Shown: positions 1 to 8,532 of the stretch, piece by piece
How positions within the stretch are numbered: position 1 is the first letter of the stretch
How the letters are laid out: each line of letters opens with the position of its first letter
Source: Rhodophyticola porphyridii
GTDB taxonomy: Bacteria; Pseudomonadota; Alphaproteobacteria; Rhodobacterales; Rhodobacteraceae
DNA length: 64,000 nucleotides
Assembly (NCBI RefSeq): GCF_003688285.1
Contig: NZ_RCNT01000002.1
Span: forward strand, 310,001-374,000
Direction: 5' to 3'
Notes under the pieces: model-generated
The model's input: only the letters and a program-made list of their open reading frames with translations
What the model was told of the DNA's origin: nothing
Database searches by the model: none
Made by a program: the position numbers and the translations under genes

Positions 1-502
1 ACGCATCCGGCAGTTCCTTTTCGTTGTTCGACGTGATGATCACGATGGGCCGGTGGCGGGCCTCGATCGTTTCGCCGGTCTCGTAGACGAAGAATTCCAT
101 CCGGTCGAGTTCCTGCAACAGGTCATTGGGAAACTCGATATCGGCCTTGTCGATCTCATCGATCAGCAGCACAACCCGCTCCTCTGCCTCGAAGGCCTGC
201 CAGAGCTTGCCGCGTTTGATGTAATTGGCCACATCGTTCACGCGCTCGTCGCCCAACTGGCTGTCGCGCAGTCGGCTGACCGCGTCGTATTCATAAAGGC
301 CCTGCTGCGCGCGGGTGGTCGATTTGATGTGCCATTCGATGATCGGCAGACCAAGCGCGCCGGCCACCTGACGGGCCAGTTCGGTCTTGCCCGTGCCGGG
401 TTCGCCCTTGACCAGAAGGGGCCGTTCCAATGTCACGGCGGCGTTGACGGCGACCGTCAGATCCTCGGTTGCCACATAATCGTCCGTGCCGCTGAATCTC
501 AT
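1..502 (-). CDS. MoxR-family AAA+ ATPase (C-terminal part cut by window edge)
   Basis: Read on the minus strand from ATG at 502, the protein opens MRFSGTDDYVATEDL and soon shows a Walker A motif GEPGTGKTELA and a Walker B segment VVLLIDEIDKAD, followed by the sensor-1-like VIITSNNEKELPDA at the window edge. This order and wording are those of MoxR AAA+ ATPases, chaperone-like ATPases that often act with von Willebrand factor A proteins to mature metal cofactors or complexes. The gene continues leftwards beyond the window, so its C-terminus and downstream partners cannot be seen. It is divergent from dksA. Confidence 0.9.
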   Translation of the reverse strand, partial: MRFSGTDDYVATEDLTVAVNAAVTLERPLLVKGEPGTGKTELARQVAGALGLPIIEWHIKSTTRAQQGLYEYDAVSRLRDSQLGDERVNDVANYIKRGKLWQAFEAEERVVLLIDEIDKADIEFPNDLLQELDRMEFFVYETGETIEARHRPIVIITSNNEKELPDA

Positions 503-684
503 GCTACCCCCTTGGGAAAATGGCGCTTCACGGCAATCTGAGCGGCTGCCGCCTTGCTTTGGCCATAGCGGCACATTAGGGACGTGACAAGCAAGTGGCA
601 TTCAGATAATCGAAGCGCGGGAGTGGCCGGATGGGCGCAAAACCAGACATGGAAAACCGTTCCGGCCCCGATAAGGGGAGTGAC

Positions 685-1107
685 ATGAAAGTCGAAGTCT
701 TTCTGCCTGAAGACTATCGTCCTGCGGAGGACGAGCCGTTTATGAACGAACGTCAGGTCGAGTATTTCCGCCGCAAGCTGATTTCCTGGAAAGAAGACCT
801 TCTGGCTGGCAGCCGGGACACCGTTGCCGGCCTGCAGGATGGAACGCGGAACATTCCCGATGTTGCGGATCGGGCCTCCGAAGAGACCGATCGCGCGCTG
901 GAATTGCGGACCCGTGACCGGCAGCGCAAGCTGATTGCCAAGATCGATGCGGCGCTGCGCCGGATCGAAGAGGGTGAATACGGATATTGCGAAGATACCG
1001 GCGAGCCGATCTCGCTGAAACGTCTCGACGCGCGGCCGATCGCAACGCTGAGCCTTGAGGCGCAGGAACGTCACGAGCGGCGCGAAAAGGTCCACCGCGA
1101 CGATTGA
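685..1107 (+). CDS. dksA: DksA/TraR-family RNA polymerase-binding transcription factor
   Basis: A 140-aa protein with a coiled-coil N-terminal region, the DxxDxA tip motif (DVADRA) and a C-terminal zinc-finger-like region. DksA binds the RNA polymerase secondary channel and, with ppGpp, mediates the stringent response. The start at 685 is chosen over the in-frame ATG at 631 because AAGGGGAG lies just upstream of it. Only the first of the four zinc-finger cysteines remains (GYCEDTGEPI; the others read Thr, Ser and Ala). This resembles the single-Cys DksA known from Rhodobacter. A clear intrinsic terminator follows. Confidence 0.93.
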   Translation: MKVEVFLPEDYRPAEDEPFMNERQVEYFRRKLISWKEDLLAGSRDTVAGLQDGTRNIPDVADRASEETDRALELRTRDRQRKLIAKIDAALRRIEEGEYGYCEDTGEPISLKRLDARPIATLSLEAQERHERREKVHRDD

Positions 1108-1139
1108 TCCAAGCCCCTGGGGCGACAGAACCGATTAGG

Positions 1140-1170
1140 AAGGGGCATCCATGACGGGTGCCCTTTCTTC
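1140..1170 (+). terminator. Rho-independent terminator of dksA
   Basis: AAGGGGCATCC (1140-1150), a 5-nt loop ATGAC, then GGGTGCCC plus a T-rich tail TTTCTTC. The stem is 11 bp when G-U pairs and the first Ts are counted. It lies 33 bp after the dksA stop and just before the next gene, so dksA is probably transcribed alone. Confidence 0.75.
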
Positions 1171-1200
1171 ATTGAGCGGTGCGACCAGATAGGGAGTAAG

Positions 1201-2370
1201 ATGCTGATCGGACGCGAGATTACGGTACTGGGTGGCGGCATCGCGGGGCTGGCTGCGGCCACGGCCCTTGCGCAGCGGGGCGCGCGGGTGCGTGTGCTGG
1301 AACAAAGCGACCGGATTGCCGAACTGGGGGCCGGTCTGCAGATCAGCCCCAATGGCGCGGTGGTTCTGCGCGCCCTTGGTCTGGGCGCGGCGCTGGCCGA
1401 GGCGGCGCCCCTGGCGCGCGCCGTGCGGCTGTGCGATTTCCGGCGCGGCGCGGAGGTTTTCCGGCTGCCCCTCAGCCGTGGCGACCGGCCCTATCACCTG
1501 ATGCACCGTGCCGATCTGATCGGGATATTGCGGCGCGGCGCGGTCGAGGCTGGCGTGACCGTCGAGCTTGGCCGTGCGGTCCGCGAGCTGCGCGACGGGG
1601 CAGGGGGCATCGCACTTCATTTTGCAACCGGGGAGACCGAAACCGTCGCCTGTCTGGTCGCCGCCGACGGTCTGCATTCGCCGACGCGCGCCGCGCTCAA
1701 CCCCAGCACCCGTCCGTTTTTCACCGGGCAGGTCGCCTGGCGCTGCACGATCCCGCTGGAAGATGCCGCCGCTCCGGCGGAGGCGCAGGTTTTCATGGGG
1801 CCGGGCCGGCATTTGGTGCGTTATCCGCTGCGCCACGGGGCCCTCATGAATGTTGTCGCGGTCGAGGAACGCGATGGCTGGGCCGCCGAAGGCTGGAACC
1901 ACCGGGACGATCCGCAAAATCTTCGCCGGGCCTTCCGCGATTTCGCCCCCGGCATCCGGCAGATGCTGGACGGGGCGGAGGAGGTGTTCCTGTGGGGACT
2001 GTTCCGCCATCCGCTGGCCAAGCACTGGCACAACGGCCACGCGGTGCTTCTGGGCGATGCGGCGCATCCGACGCTGCCCTTTCTGGCACAGGGCGCCAAC
2101 ATGGCGCTGGAGGATGCGTGGGTTCTGGCTGACAGCCTCGCGGCGGAGGCGGATCAGGCCACCGGCTTTGCCCGCTACACCGCGCGGCGACGCGCGCGCT
2201 GCGCCCGGATCGTCGATGCCGCCTCGCGCAATGCCGAAAACTACCATCTTCGCCCCGGCCCCTACCGGTTTGCCGCACACAGCGCCCTGCGCCTGGCCAG
2301 CCGGTTTGCGCCGCAGATCGCCGCCAATCAGTTCGAATGGCTTTACGGCCATGACGTCACGCGCGGCTGA
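1201..2370 (+). CDS. FAD-dependent monooxygenase (salicylate hydroxylase-like)
   Basis: A 389-aa class A flavoprotein monooxygenase. An N-terminal Rossmann dinucleotide motif GGGIAGLAAA lies at residues 11-20, a central VAADGLHSPTR matches the DG motif, and GDAAHPTLPFLAQGANMALE near residue 285 binds the FAD ribityl/phosphate. Such enzymes hydroxylate aromatic rings using NAD(P)H and O2; the substrate cannot be told from sequence. The start has an upstream AGGGAGTAAG. No catabolic neighbours are present. 6-hydroxynicotinate or salicylate-type monooxygenase are equally possible names. Confidence 0.85.
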   Translation: MLIGREITVLGGGIAGLAAATALAQRGARVRVLEQSDRIAELGAGLQISPNGAVVLRALGLGAALAEAAPLARAVRLCDFRRGAEVFRLPLSRGDRPYHLMHRADLIGILRRGAVEAGVTVELGRAVRELRDGAGGIALHFATGETETVACLVAADGLHSPTRAALNPSTRPFFTGQVAWRCTIPLEDAAAPAEAQVFMGPGRHLVRYPLRHGALMNVVAVEERDGWAAEGWNHRDDPQNLRRAFRDFAPGIRQMLDGAEEVFLWGLFRHPLAKHWHNGHAVLLGDAAHPTLPFLAQGANMALEDAWVLADSLAAEADQATGFARYTARRRARCARIVDAASRNAENYHLRPGPYRFAAHSALRLASRFAPQIAANQFEWLYGHDVTRG

Positions 2371-2401
2371 GCGCCGCCCGCTCGGCCCGGCCCGGCCCGG
2401 C

Positions 2402-3145
2402 TCAGTCGTCCAGCGAATAGGCGGGCAGACGCTGAAACGCCTCGCGCAGCGCCTCGCCCCAGCTGGATGAGATCATCTCGAAAAACGGGTCATCCTTCTC
2501 GATCCGCTGCACGCGCCCATTGCGGAAACTGTCGGCCTCGTAAAGATGCAGATCCAGCGGCGGCCCGACCGACAGGTTCGCCTTGATCGTGCTGTCGAAA
2601 CTGACCATCAGCAGTTTCACCGCATCCTCGAAAGTCATCGCCGGATCATAGGCGCGCACCAGAATCGGCTTGCCGTATTTCGCCTCACCGATCTGGAAAA
2701 ACGGCGTGTCCTCGCTGGCCTCGACGAAATTGCCTTCGGGATAGATCATGAAAAGCCGGGGGTCGCTGCCGCGGATCTGCCCGCCCAGTATCAGCGTGGC
2801 GGAAAACGGGCTGTCCGCCTCCTGCCCGGTTTCCCCGGCCTGGTCGGCGATCACCTCCCGCAGGGTGGCGCCCACCAGACGTGCCACCTGAAACATCGAG
2901 GGCGCTTCGAGAATCGATGGCGCGCCGCGTTCGTCGGCAGGCTTGGCCCGTTCGTTCAGCAGGCTGATCAAAGCCTGCGTCGTGGCCAGATTGCCCGCTG
3001 TCATCAGTGTGACAGAGCGTTCCCCCACGGTCTCCCATGTGAACATCTTCTTGAAAATGCTGATATTATCGACACCGGCATTGGTCCGCGTGTCCGACAT
3101 CATAACCAGCCCACGGTTGAGCCGCAGCCCCACGCAATAGGTCAT
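2402..3145 (-). CDS. Anbu (ancestral beta subunit) proteasome-like peptidase
   Basis: A 247-aa Ntn-hydrolase of the proteasome superfamily. The protein starts Met-Thr-Tyr, so removal of Met exposes Thr1. Counting from it, Asp17 (MMSDTRT) and Lys32 (IFKKM) sit where the proteasomal catalytic Asp17/Lys33 are. Anbu proteins form open helical or ring assemblies; clear proteolytic activity has been hard to show. It is the last gene of a four-gene run with a transglutaminase-like protein, an alpha-E protein and a circularly permuted ATP-grasp ligase, which is the diagnostic Anbu neighbourhood. The start fixes Thr1 and is therefore well supported. Confidence 0.92.
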   Translation of the reverse strand: MTYCVGLRLNRGLVMMSDTRTNAGVDNISIFKKMFTWETVGERSVTLMTAGNLATTQALISLLNERAKPADERGAPSILEAPSMFQVARLVGATLREVIADQAGETGQEADSPFSATLILGGQIRGSDPRLFMIYPEGNFVEASEDTPFFQIGEAKYGKPILVRAYDPAMTFEDAVKLLMVSFDSTIKANLSVGPPLDLHLYEADSFRNGRVQRIEKDDPFFEMISSSWGEALREAFQRLPAYSLDD

Positions 3146-3185
3146 ACCCGTCTTGTCCCTTCGCCGCAGACGCCCGATCGCGCCG

Positions 3186-3989
3186 CTACTGCTGCTGTAC
3201 CTGTATATCGACCATCATCGCCTCGCCAGCGTTACCAAAGCGTAACCCGGAAATGGGGGCCGCCTCGGTATAGTCCAGCCCGGTGGCGACGCGGACATAG
3301 CGCGGGTCGGGGGAAATGCCGTTCGAGATGTCGAAGCCCACCCAGCCAAGGGGGGGGATATGCACCTCGGCCCAGGCGTGGCTGGCATCCTGATGCACCC
3401 GGTCGTCCATCATCAGATAGCCCGAGACATAGCGCGCGGGGTATCCCATGGTGCGCGCGGCGGCGATGAAGATATGGGCGTGATCCTGACAAACGCCCGA
3501 GCCGATCTCGATCGCGTCCTCGGCGGTGGTTTCCGCGCCGGTTGTGCCGGTCCTGTAGGCCACGGCTTCAATGATGCGGGTCGAAAGTGCGTGCAGGCGT
3601 GGGATATCGTCCTCGATCTCGTCTTTCAGCCCCCGCGCAAGGCGGCGCACATTCGGACCCGCGCGGGTCAGATCAGTGGGTCGCTGAAACAGCCAGACCG
3701 GCGCGAAACCGCCATGCTTGCCGATCACGCCGGCCTCGTCACTGGTTTCCACCTCACCGGCGCAATGCACGACGATCGAGGTCGCCTGAGGATCGAAGGA
3801 GATCAGCGAGACCTGATTTTGATGGTGGTCGATGAAGGAGGTCTGCGCGCTGCCGCCTTCGATCTCCATCTGCCAGTTCAGCACCTGTTGTCCGGCGCTG
3901 CTTTTCGGCACCAGGCGCAACTGTTGCAGCCCGTAGGACACGGGCGTGTCGAAATGGTAGGTGGTCGTGTGAAGAACCTTCAGCCGCAT
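3186..3989 (-). CDS. Transglutaminase-like cysteine peptidase of the Anbu cluster
   Basis: A 267-aa protein beginning MRLKVLHTTTYHFD, the usual N-terminus of this family (N-terminal beta domain, then transglutaminase core). The catalytic triad is visible: Cys in GSGVCQDHAHIFI, His in DASHAWAEVHI and Asp in GWVGFDISNG. Family members are papain-fold peptidases or amidases. The start at 3989 is preferred to an in-frame start at 4094 because AGGGG lies directly upstream and the stop of the alpha-E gene is 4 nt before it. Predicted to act on the peptide or amide product of the ATP-grasp/alpha-E pair. Confidence 0.92.
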   Translation of the reverse strand: MRLKVLHTTTYHFDTPVSYGLQQLRLVPKSSAGQQVLNWQMEIEGGSAQTSFIDHHQNQVSLISFDPQATSIVVHCAGEVETSDEAGVIGKHGGFAPVWLFQRPTDLTRAGPNVRRLARGLKDEIEDDIPRLHALSTRIIEAVAYRTGTTGAETTAEDAIEIGSGVCQDHAHIFIAAARTMGYPARYVSGYLMMDDRVHQDASHAWAEVHIPPLGWVGFDISNGISPDPRYVRVATGLDYTEAAPISGLRFGNAGEAMMVDIQVQQQ

Positions 3990-3993
3990 GTCG

Positions 3994-4935
3994 TCACCCC
4001 TGAAACCTGTAATCACGGTCGATCTGTGCGCCCAGTTGTCCCAGATCGGCCAGGAAATCGACGATGAATTCGTGAAGACCTTCCTCGAAGACATGTTCGA
4101 TCGTGGTCTGGTTCAGACGCCCCGACAGGGCCTCCACCAGATCGTGGCAGTGATGGCGGTGATCGTATTCGCGTTCCAGATAGCTCAGATTGGTTGCGAT
4201 CTTGCCCACCGAAAACCTCAGACTGCGCGGCATCCGCCCGTCGAAGAGCAGGAAATCGGCAATTCCGATCGGGCTCGATTCCCCGCCGCTGATCCAGCGA
4301 TAGGCACGCTGGCCCGCGACCGAGCGCAGGATCGTTTCCCATTGCACATTGTCCAGGCTCGACCCGATCTGGCTGATCGACGGCAGCAGGACATAGTATT
4401 TCACATCCAGAATCCGCGCCGTGTTGTCGGCCCGTTCCAGATAGGTGCCGATCCGGCAGAAATCAAACACGTCGTTTCGCAGCATCGTGCCATGCAGCGC
4501 GCCGCGCACCAGCGCTGATTGCTGGCGGATCATGGCCAGAGAACCCGGCAGGTTGCGCGGCGCCACCGGGCGGGCCAGCGCCTGTTTCAGGATCATGTAG
4601 GTGTCGTTCACCGCCTCCCATACCTCGCGGGTTATCGCGGTGCGGACCAGCCGCGCATTCTGCCGCGCCGCCGCGATGGCCGACATGACGGAGGAGGGGT
4701 TGCTCGTGTCGCGCAGCAGGAAATCGATCACCCTTGCCGCGTCCAGCTCGTCATGGCGCGACCGGTAGAGATCGGCAACGCCCGCGGTTTGCAGCACGCT
4801 CGCCCATTCGTCATCGGCCCCGTCGGGCCGCGTCAGGGCGATCCGAAACCCGGCATCGATCAGCCTTGCGGTGTTTTCGGACCTTTCCAGATAGCGAAAC
4901 ATCCAGAACAGGCCACCTGCGGTTTTGCCCAGCAT
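3994..4935 (-). CDS. Alpha-E domain protein of the Anbu cluster
   Basis: A 313-aa all-helical protein that opens MLGKTAGGLFWMFRYLERSE, the hallmark start of the alpha-E (DUF403) family, with a second matching FCRIGTYLERADNTARILD in the middle, pointing to an internally repeated helical bundle. It always travels with the circularly permuted ATP-grasp enzyme and is thought to help amide-bond formation. No enzymatic residue is established. GGAGGAATAG lies upstream of the ATG, inside the end of the ATP-grasp gene; the two genes are 5 nt apart. Confidence 0.92.
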   Translation of the reverse strand: MLGKTAGGLFWMFRYLERSENTARLIDAGFRIALTRPDGADDEWASVLQTAGVADLYRSRHDELDAARVIDFLLRDTSNPSSVMSAIAAARQNARLVRTAITREVWEAVNDTYMILKQALARPVAPRNLPGSLAMIRQQSALVRGALHGTMLRNDVFDFCRIGTYLERADNTARILDVKYYVLLPSISQIGSSLDNVQWETILRSVAGQRAYRWISGGESSPIGIADFLLFDGRMPRSLRFSVGKIATNLSYLEREYDHRHHCHDLVEALSGRLNQTTIEHVFEEGLHEFIVDFLADLGQLGAQIDRDYRFQG

Positions 4936-4940
4936 CGCGC

Positions 4941-6368
4941 CTATTCCTCCAGAACCCAAGTGTCTTTGGTCCCGCCGCCCTGGCTTGAATTTACCACCAG
5001 CGAGCCCTTTTTCAGCGCCACGCGGGTTAGCCCGCCGGGCGTGATGTTGATCCGGTCGGGCGAGACGAGGACGAAGGGCCGCAAATCCACGTGGCGCGGC
5101 GCCAGCCCCTTCTGTGTCAGGATCGGCACGGTCGACAGCGCCAGCGTGGGCTGGGCGATGTAATTGCCCGGTTTCGATTCCAGCTTGGCGCGGAAGGTGG
5201 CCAGTTCCTTCTTCGACGCGGCGGGGCCCACCAGCATGCCGTATCCGCCAGACCCGTGGACCTCCTTCACAACCAGATCGGACAGGTTGTCGAGGACATA
5301 GGCCAGCGCGTCCGGCTCCGAACAGCGCCAGGTGGGGACGTTTTTCAGGATCGCCTTTTCGCCGGTATAAAACTCCACGATATCGGGCATATAACTGTAA
5401 ATGGCCTTGTCATCGGCAATGCCGGTGCCCGGTGCGTTGGCGATGGTGATGCCGCCCGCGCGGTACACGTCCATGATCCCGGGCACGCCCAGCATCGAGT
5501 CCGGATTGAAATTCAGCGGGTCCAGGAAATCATCGTCCACCCGGCGATAGAGCACGTCGATCGGTTGATAGCCCCGCGTGGTCCGCATCGCGATGCGCCC
5601 GTCGATCACGCGCAGATCGCTGCCCTCCACAAGCTGGACGCCCATGTGATCGGCCAGAAAGGCGTGTTCGAAATAGGCGGAATTGTGAATGCCCGGGGTC
5701 AGAACGGCGACAGTGCAGCCCCCGTTCGCCGCCGGCGGGGCGCAGGCGGCCAGCGACCGGCGCAACTGCACCGGGTAATCCTTCACCTCGCGCACCTTGA
5801 TCCGGCTGAAAAGCTCCGGGAACATCTGAAGCATCGTCTCCCGGTTTTCCAGCATGTAGGACACGCCCGAAGGTGTGCGCGCATTGTCTTCCAGAACGTA
5901 GAACTCGTCTTCATCCGTGCGCACCAGATCGACGCCCACGATATGGGTGTAGACGTTTCCGGGCGGCGGCATGCCGATCATCTGCGGCAGGAAGGCTTCG
6001 TTGCGGGAAATCAGTTCGGCAGGCACCCGGCCCGCGCGCAGAATTTCCTGCCGGTGATAGATATCGTAAAGAAACGCGTTGATCGCGCGCACGCGCTGTT
6101 CGATGCCCTTTGTCAGCCGGGCCCATTCGCGGCCCGATATGATCCGGGGCACGATGTCGAAGGGGATCAGCCGCTCATCGGCCTCGTCCTGTCCATAGAC
6201 GTTGAACGTGATGCCGGTCCGGCGAAAAAAGCGCTCCGCCTCGATCGATTTCTTGCGCAACTCGCGCAGATCTTCCGACCGGAACCACGCTTCATAGGGT
6301 TGGTAGGGGCGGCGCGCGCCGTCCGTGTTACCGGTCATTTCATCAAAAAAAGTTGGTCTTTTTGTCAT
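4941..6368 (-). CDS. Circularly permuted ATP-grasp type 2 peptide/amide ligase
   Basis: A 475-aa protein with the FFDEM N-terminal motif, VYTHIVGVDLVR and EFYVLEDNARTPSGVSYM (the metal- and ATP-binding acidic segment), and VVKEVHGSGGYGM in the C-terminal half, all characteristic of the CP_ATPgrasp_2 (DUF404/407) family. These enzymes are predicted carboxylate-amine ligases. First gene of the Anbu operon (ATP-grasp, alpha-E, transglutaminase, Anbu). An alternative start is ATG at 6338 (Met11), but FFDEM would then be lost, so 6368 is preferred. The natural substrate is unknown. Confidence 0.92.
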   Translation of the reverse strand: MTKRPTFFDEMTGNTDGARRPYQPYEAWFRSEDLRELRKKSIEAERFFRRTGITFNVYGQDEADERLIPFDIVPRIISGREWARLTKGIEQRVRAINAFLYDIYHRQEILRAGRVPAELISRNEAFLPQMIGMPPPGNVYTHIVGVDLVRTDEDEFYVLEDNARTPSGVSYMLENRETMLQMFPELFSRIKVREVKDYPVQLRRSLAACAPPAANGGCTVAVLTPGIHNSAYFEHAFLADHMGVQLVEGSDLRVIDGRIAMRTTRGYQPIDVLYRRVDDDFLDPLNFNPDSMLGVPGIMDVYRAGGITIANAPGTGIADDKAIYSYMPDIVEFYTGEKAILKNVPTWRCSEPDALAYVLDNLSDLVVKEVHGSGGYGMLVGPAASKKELATFRAKLESKPGNYIAQPTLALSTVPILTQKGLAPRHVDLRPFVLVSPDRINITPGGLTRVALKKGSLVVNSSQGGGTKDTWVLEE

Positions 6369-6468
6369 GCTTACAACCTATAGGGTTAAGGAATGACTGC
6401 AACCAATTGGCGAAAGCTTGGGCGTTGGCCCCTTGTTTTCGAAGTATTTTCAAGCGTTTGCCTAAATT

Positions 6469-6918
6469 TTAGGCGTCAGGGAGGCTCTCCAGCCAGATCG
6501 TGACCGGCCCGTCATTGGTCAGGCTGACGGCCATATCCGCGCCGAACGCGCCGGTTTCCACCGGGATGCCGAACCCGGAAAGCGCTCTGGCGAAATCCAG
6601 ATACAGCCGTTCGCCCTCTGCCGGCGCTGCGGCTCCGGAAAAGCCGGGCCGGTTGCCGCGCGATGTGTCCGCGGCCAGAGTGAACTGGCTGATCACCAGC
6701 GCGCTGCCGGCGCAATCCGAAAGGCTGCGGTTCATCTTGCCGGCGTCATCCCGGAAAATCCGCAGCTTGGCGGTCTTGGCCGCCAGCTGCCGGGCCTGAT
6801 GTTCCGTGTCGCCCTCCATCGCACAGACCAGTACCAGCAGCCCCGGCCCGGTCCGTCCGATCACGCGGCCATCGACAGACACACTGGCCTCGCTCACCCG
6901 CTGGATCAGCGCTCTCAC
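6469..6918 (-). CDS. dtd: D-aminoacyl-tRNA deacylase
   Basis: A 149-aa protein with both DTD signature motifs: SQFTL (residues about 77-81) and TNDGPVT with the cross-subunit Gly-Pro near residue 137. It hydrolyses D-aminoacyl-tRNAs (and glycyl-tRNA-Ala), removing mischarged tRNA in the cytoplasm. Length matches the family. Its ATG overlaps the stop of the upstream PfkB kinase by 4 nt, so the two are translationally coupled. A 15-nt near-palindrome containing CCTAAATTTTAGG covers the stop codon. Confidence 0.95.
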   Translation of the reverse strand: MRALIQRVSEASVSVDGRVIGRTGPGLLVLVCAMEGDTEHQARQLAAKTAKLRIFRDDAGKMNRSLSDCAGSALVISQFTLAADTSRGNRPGFSGAAAPAEGERLYLDFARALSGFGIPVETGAFGADMAVSLTNDGPVTIWLESLPDA

Positions 6919-7841
6919 GCAAGATCCTCCCGGCGGGGCGGATTGGCGCCCGCCCGGCTGACGGTCACGGCCGCAGCGGCGGTTCCAAGCCGCAGCGCGG
7001 CTTCCAGAACGCCCGGCTCCAGGCCTTCGGCGATGGTGGATTTGTCCAGCCGGCCCGCGTCCGCCAGCCCGGCGAGAAACCCCGCATTGAACGTGTCACC
7101 TGCGCCGACGGTGTCGACCACCTCGACGACCGGCGCGGGCACGTGCAGCTTCTCATCCGCCCAATAGGCGGTCACCCCGTCCTTGCCTTCGGTGATCAGC
7201 ACCAGCTCGGGACCTTTCGCCAGAATCCCGGCGGCAAGCTCGGGGATCTGGCCGTTGCCTTCCAGCCATTTCAGGTCTTCGTCGGACAGCTTGACCACGT
7301 CGGCCACCGCCAGCATCGCGGCCAGACGGGCGCGATAACGAGCCGGATCAGCAATGAACTCTGGACGGATATTGGGGTCGATCATGATCACCCGTTGTTC
7401 TGGCTCGCGGAGGCACAGGGCCTCATAGGCCGTTGCGCAGGGCTCCACTGCAAGGCTGATCCCCCCAAAGAACAGGGCCTCCACATCGTCCAGATCTGCG
7501 GGAAGATCCGCCTCCGCAAGCATCCGTCCTGCGGTGTTTTCATCGTAGAACGCATACTCAGCCTGCCCGTCGGTCAGGGTCACGAAGGCCAGTGTGGTGG
7601 GACGGGCGGATCGTGCCGCCAGTTCGAAGCCGACGCCATTCAGGCGCAGGACATCCTCAAGCCGCTGGCCGAACAGGTCGGTCGAAAGCCCGGTGAACAG
7701 CCCCGTTTTCACATCCAGTCGCGCCAGTGCCAGGGCGGTGTTGAACACCGCGCCGCCGGGGTAGGGCGCAAATCCCGCCGCGCCGTCTTCGGTCTTGCGG
7801 GGCAGCATGTCGATCAACGCTTCGCCACAACACAGGATCAT
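6915..7841 (-). CDS. PfkB-family carbohydrate kinase (fructokinase-like)
   Basis: A 308-aa ribokinase-fold sugar kinase. The N-terminus [11 protein letters not shown] with [17 protein letters not shown] forms the substrate-binding part, and [14 protein letters not shown] near residue 249 holds the catalytic Asp. It phosphorylates a sugar, probably fructose or a keto-deoxy acid, with ATP. The ATG at 7841 is chosen because GGAGG sits 7 nt upstream; an in-frame longer start at 7856 lies inside that ribosome-binding site. Coupled to dtd by an ATGA overlap. Confidence 0.88.
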   Translation of the reverse strand: MILCCGEALIDMLPRKTEDGAAGFAPYPGGAVFNTALALARLDVKTGLFTGLSTDLFGQRLEDVLRLNGVGFELAARSARPTTLAFVTLTDGQAEYAFYDENTAGRMLAEADLPADLDDVEALFFGGISLAVEPCATAYEALCLREPEQRVIMIDPNIRPEFIADPARYRARLAAMLAVADVVKLSDEDLKWLEGNGQIPELAAGILAKGPELVLITEGKDGVTAYWADEKLHVPAPVVEVVDTVGAGDTFNAGFLAGLADAGRLDKSTIAEGLEPGVLEAALRLGTAAAAVTVSRAGANPPRREDLA

Positions 7842-7986
7842 CCACGCCTCCTTCACTCCGCCACCTGATGTGACTAGCCGCGATACGCGCGTTAGACCAG
7901 CCGGATTTGACCCATCTCAAAGCGCGACCACCCCGTTAGCTGGATACTTTCACATGCAAGAAATCTGATCTGAAAAGGAGGTTTTC

Positions 7987-8406
7987 ATGGTCGAGAAATC
8001 CCACACAAGCGGCTTCTGGCCCTCGCTATACGACCCGTTCCGCAGCATGGGCGCCCGTGTCGCCGACTGGTTCGCACCCGCGTCCGAGGCGGCGACGAAC
8101 GAGAGCGCCTACAAGATTGTCATGGAACTGCCCGGCGTCGACGACAAGGATATTGATCTGACCGTGGCCGAAGGTGTGGTGACGGTGAAAGGCGAGAAAA
8201 AATCAAGCCGTGAAGAGAGTGGCGACACCTGGTATTTCAGTGAACGGGAATACGGGGCATTTTCGCGCAGTTTTCGCCTGCCGCCCGATGCGGATCCGAA
8301 CCAGGTGGCGGCCGATCTGAAAGACGGCGTGCTGACGATCACGGTGTCGAAGAAGGCCCCGGCCCGCGATGAGACCGCGAAATCGGTGCCGATCAAGCGC
8401 GGTTGA
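7987..8406 (+). CDS. Small heat shock protein, Hsp20 family
   Basis: A 139-aa alpha-crystallin domain chaperone: ELPGVDDKDIDLTV, then VTVKGEKK, ending in the ADLKDGVLTITVSKK segment typical of the alpha-crystallin domain, and a short C-terminal tail with VPIK serving as the IxI/V-type assembly motif. It holds unfolding proteins under heat or oxidative stress in the cytoplasm without ATP. AAAAGGAGG lies directly ahead of the ATG. No convincing RpoH promoter was identified by eye. Single-gene transcript. Confidence 0.94.
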   Translation: MVEKSHTSGFWPSLYDPFRSMGARVADWFAPASEAATNESAYKIVMELPGVDDKDIDLTVAEGVVTVKGEKKSSREESGDTWYFSEREYGAFSRSFRLPPDADPNQVAADLKDGVLTITVSKKAPARDETAKSVPIKRG

Positions 8407-8532
8407 ACCGGGCGGAACGCCAGCGCAATACATCCTTGTGCGGCATGGTAAGGCATGACTCCGAGGCTCGCACTCTCTTCCGGCAGAAGACGGGGATCGC
8501 CTTGGCGACGGATGCCCGACCGTGCCGCCAAT

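Noticed and set aside
499-1095. 198-aa minus-strand frame opposite dksA
   Set aside because: It is the complement of the clear DksA gene and overlaps the moxR start; no domain or ribosome-binding site supports it.
7921-7980. RpoH heat-shock promoter before hsp20
   Set aside because: No convincing CTTG-N17-18-CYTATNT pair was found by eye.
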